Positions 61,555-64,000 of a stretch of DNA of 64,000 nt are shown here, piece by piece (the first letter of the stretch is position 1; every line of letters begins with the position of its first letter). Below the pieces are notes generated by a model, which ran no database searches, was not told the origin of the DNA, and saw only the letters and a program-made list of their open reading frames with translations. Source of the DNA: Chitinophagaceae bacterium (GTDB taxonomy: Bacteria; Bacteroidota; Bacteroidia; Chitinophagales; Chitinophagaceae); the NCBI GenBank assembly GCA_016720565.1, contig JADKKJ010000011.1, positions 372,001 to 436,000 on the forward strand, in the 5' to 3' direction. The position numbers and the translations under genes are program-made.

Positions 61555-63293
61555 CGGCTTTCTATTTTTTTTAATAAAATAACTGCCTTCTCATAAAATG
61601 CCTGCTTCGAAAGTTCAGGCAATGCACCTGTATAGATCGCCATCTCACAATCCTCCAGAATACTCAGCAATTCATCGATCTGAACTTTCTCTATACCCGC
61701 AGCAATTAAACAACGGCTAAGCGACTCTTTATTCAAACTGCTGCCATCATAATGGAATTCCTGTTCCAGGAATTCCAGCGTTTTCCCGCGTATGAACTGA
61801 AATATGCCCTGGCCCGATTCCGTCAACCAGTTCTCTCTTTCCTCAAAGAGTTCCTGAACAGGCTTTTTCCTGTTTATTAAAACGTCTTTTTCTGGAATAA
61901 CGGTCCGCCATTTTGCTTTCCGCGATAAAAAATAAAAAACAGGGCCCAGTAATAAAAACAACCACCAGTAATTCCTGGAAACGGTATTCTGTTTACTGGA
62001 AGCCGGCCTTATTATGTCCAGGTCTTTATCCAGTATGGTTACGGTTAACGTATCGGTATAAAGGTTTCGATAAATACCGCTATCGGGTTGAAAATAACTG
62101 AAGCTGATGCCAGGAAAAACATATTTCCCCGTGCGGGAGGAAACAAATGAATACCTGAATATTCTCTTACCCTCCAAAGGAACTGAATGCTTATTCAGGG
62201 AATCTACCAATACTGCTTCAAACCCTTCTATATTCTGTGGCCAGTGGATCGTGGGCGCACTCAATTGAATAAAATTACCCCTGCCTTTTATTTCCACCTC
62301 AAGTATACCCGACTCGTTACGGGCCAGGGTATTTTTTAATAACCTTGCACTGACCTGAAATTTACCAACGGCTCCGCTGAAACTGGCAGGCCTTTCTTTT
62401 TCAATCAAGGGTTTCACTTTTATTACCAGTGGCGCAGTGTTCACCTGGCTCTCATATTCATCATTGGCAGCCGGGCCCTCTTCTTCACTGTTCAGCAATC
62501 CTTCGGCCACATCCTGTTCTTTTTTCTTTTCCGATGAGAACCTGACCCTGTTCCTGATCTCCATCCCGTCAATGGTCAGTTCCCCCGACTGCAATGGGTA
62601 TAACTGCACCTGCCTTAATACATGTACATCAAAATCTTTTCCATTGATGTATTCAGTGGACTTAATATGATCAGACAGGTTCACGATATCATGCACTGCA
62701 AAACCATAAAAGCCCGGATTGCGGATTATATCAGAACGTGATTCCAGCGTTGAATATAATTTGTAAGTGGCCACCACAGGTTCACCCACATAACAGGTAT
62801 TTTTATCTATTGTCATTCGCACAAAAAGGTTTTCGCTGATCTTTTTATAGGGGTCCTCCCCTGTCTTCAATAAATATCCATCGGCCAGTTTTTCTTTATC
62901 GGAATAGATCAGGGCCTGTTTGGCAGAAACAATATGAATTATAGCCGGACTGCTGAGAATAGACCTTCCTTTATAGGTGGCTATGGCCTGCGGTGCGTTG
63001 ATCGTTCCGGTGGAGTTGGCCAGTACGGTAAATACAAAATTCTGCACCTGGCTGGTTCCGGAAGCAGTTGGAACCGCGGCCTTATAGGAAATGGGGCCAT
63101 TTACTTTCGTCAATCCATTGAATGATTCCACCCGGAAATTGCTGATCTTTTCCTGGTCTTCCCAGATGTATTGAATCGTGAAGGATTCACCCACTGCCAC
63201 AGGGCCTCCGGGTATTACTGTACGGAGTACTGGCTGGGCCAAGACATTGCCAGCGAAAAGTATGATCATTAAAATAAAACAAGATCTCTTCAC
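61536..63293 (-). CDS. batD: BatD family protein
   Basis: A membrane protein of the Bat (aerotolerance-related) group, 585 residues. A signal peptide (MKRSCFILMIILFAGNVLAQ) is followed by beta-sandwich repeats (VGESFTIQYIWEDQEKISNF, YVGEPVVATYKLYS). One helix near 445-460 (WWLFLLLGPVFYFLSRKAKW) leads to a cytoplasmic helical tail. The start is GTG at 63293 with a TATTTTCG box 4 nt upstream. The other bat genes (batA, batB, batC) are not in the window. Confidence 0.88.
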   Translation of the reverse strand: MKRSCFILMIILFAGNVLAQPVLRTVIPGGPVAVGESFTIQYIWEDQEKISNFRVESFNGLTKVNGPISYKAAVPTASGTSQVQNFVFTVLANSTGTINAPQAIATYKGRSILSSPAIIHIVSAKQALIYSDKEKLADGYLLKTGEDPYKKISENLFVRMTIDKNTCYVGEPVVATYKLYSTLESRSDIIRNPGFYGFAVHDIVNLSDHIKSTEYINGKDFDVHVLRQVQLYPLQSGELTIDGMEIRNRVRFSSEKKKEQDVAEGLLNSEEEGPAANDEYESQVNTAPLVIKVKPLIEKERPASFSGAVGKFQVSARLLKNTLARNESGILEVEIKGRGNFIQLSAPTIHWPQNIEGFEAVLVDSLNKHSVPLEGKRIFRYSFVSSRTGKYVFPGISFSYFQPDSGIYRNLYTDTLTVTILDKDLDIIRPASSKQNTVSRNYWWLFLLLGPVFYFLSRKAKWRTVIPEKDVLINRKKPVQELFEERENWLTESGQGIFQFIRGKTLEFLEQEFHYDGSSLNKESLSRCLIAAGIEKVQIDELLSILEDCEMAIYTGALPELSKQAFYEKAVILLKKIESRHSEYL

Positions 63294-63297
63294 GGTA

Positions 63298-63305
63298 CGA
63301 AAATA
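63298..63305 (-). promoter_or_regulatory. Possible -7 box for batD, leaderless spacing
   Basis: On the minus strand TATTTTCG (one mismatch to TAnnTTTG) ends 4 nt before the GTG start of batD. Confidence 0.3.
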
Positions 63306-63356
63306 AAAAACAGCGCCAAGGCGGCCTCGTTAATTGTGCTGAGCGGATAAGGAGTA

Positions 63357-64000
63357 TTAAAGGTCGCCCAGCTGCGGGCGTATCAGGATATCCTCTACAC
63401 AGGCCGCCAGGGATAGCTGGGAACTCGCAAATACCATTTTTGCGATATCTTCTGCTTCCATGATCCTTTTTGATGAATTATCATAATCACCCCAGGAATC
63501 GGTCAATACCGCGCCGGGATGAACAGCAGTCACTTTTATACCATGAGGTTTCATCTCTTCCCTCAGATTCTTGGAAAACCCATTCATTGCATATTTGCTG
63601 ATACTATAGGAGCCGCCATTGGGATATGCACTCAGCGAAGCAATAGAACAAATATTAAAAATATGCCCGCTTTTCCGGGCCATCATGGCTGGTAAAACCA
63701 CCCTCGTAAGATGATAGGCGCTGAACAAATTCACAGACAACTGTTCTTCCAGTAACCCGTCCCGTTCATTATTCACGCTGCCTGGCTCAAATGATCCTGC
63801 ATTATTCACCAGAACATCAGGTACTCCTGTTTCAAGGCACCATTCACCGAAGGCAATGGCGTTTTTTTTAACTGAAAGATCAAATGCACTGGCTTTTATT
63901 TCCACCCCAGGATACCTGGTCTGCAATTCCTCCATGGTTTTGTAAAGCAGCACTTCATTACGGGAACAGAGTATAAGATCATGCCCATGCGCCGCAAAAA
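63357..64000 (-). CDS. SDR family oxidoreductase, 5' end beyond the window
   Basis: A short-chain dehydrogenase cut by the window edge. The visible part runs from FAAHGHDLILCSRNEVLL at the edge, through VLVNNAG near the middle, to the catalytic S-x12-Y-x3-K in SIASLSAYPNGGSYSISKYA and the proline-glycine stretch VHPGAVLTDSWG. The missing N-terminus should hold the GxxxGxG NAD(P) motif. The GTG at 63953 is an internal codon, not the start: the frame is open and conserved up to base 64000. Substrate unknown. Confidence 0.88.
   Translation of the reverse strand, partial: FAAHGHDLILCSRNEVLLYKTMEELQTRYPGVEIKASAFDLSVKKNAIAFGEWCLETGVPDVLVNNAGSFEPGSVNNERDGLLEEQLSVNLFSAYHLTRVVLPAMMARKSGHIFNICSIASLSAYPNGGSYSISKYAMNGFSKNLREEMKPHGIKVTAVHPGAVLTDSWGDYDNSSKRIMEAEDIAKMVFASSQLSLAACVEDILIRPQLGDL

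Noticed and set aside
1..64000. tRNA, rRNA, insertion sequences or prophage
   Set aside because: No tRNA T-loop motifs, rRNA segments, transposase or integrase motifs were found in any gap or frame.

Overview
The window is a 64 kb piece of a Bacteroidota chromosome, most likely from the Chitinophagaceae or a close relative. The evidence is three gliding/T9SS-associated genes (gldD, gldE, gldH), a BatD protein, SusC-era TonB-type outer membrane receptors, a 31-codon AURKAIP1/COX24-type basic protein, weak Shine-Dalgarno sequences, and TAnnTTTG/A boxes in front of many genes, which is the Bacteroidota -7 promoter element. It reads as core chromosome: I found no transposase, phage gene, tRNA, rRNA or CRISPR array.

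Layout. 1-12.7 kb: carB (without the usual C-terminal regulatory domain), a TPR-like protein, a YncE/phosphoesterase two-domain exported protein, comEC, purH, an EamA transporter and a CPBP protease. 12.8-24 kb: an exported CocE-type hydrolase, an outer membrane beta-barrel receptor, then a six-gene minus-strand run (DUF3109, lutB, a polysaccharide-deacetylase-like protein, an AspH-type dioxygenase, a subclass B1 metallo-beta-lactamase, a small exported protein) with the remnant of a TMEM175-like gene inside it. 24-33.4 kb: the gldD-gldE-ssb / mutY // HU-TPR-(COX24 small protein)-rng block, with an MG2/plug-like exported protein between ssb and mutY. 33.4-46.5 kb: zinc peptidase, radA, comF, a lipoprotein, glutathione peroxidase, holB, ricT (PSP1), a frameshifted GH3-serine hydrolase and mutL. 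46.5-58 kb: PBP4-type dacB, an arginase-like protein with degenerate metal ligands, a TonB receptor, pheS, small membrane proteins, 3-hydroxyacyl-CoA dehydrogenase, an epimerase, a carboxypeptidase-regulatory-like protein and lpxD. 58.4-64 kb: yicC-gldH-histidine kinase-response regulator, then batD and a truncated SDR gene on the minus strand.

Functional groups: DNA uptake and repair (comEC, comF, radA, mutL, mutY, ssb, holB, HU); cell envelope and peptidoglycan (dacB, GH3-serine hydrolase, lpxD, B1 beta-lactamase, polysaccharide deacetylase-like); gliding/T9SS (gldD, gldE, gldH); RNA metabolism (rng, yicC, ricT).

The most unusual signals are non-coding. (1) Three intergenic elements share GTTAGTAAG followed by a short hairpin: two in tandem upstream of radA and one on the opposite strand upstream of lpxD. 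(2) Degenerate 7-bp tandem repeats (roughly AGTYRGN) occur at gene ends, and at one locus appear to form part of the dacB signal-peptide coding region. (3) Several genes have the -7 box only 4-5 nt before the start codon, implying leaderless mRNAs. All calls come from reading the sequence; no database search was possible.
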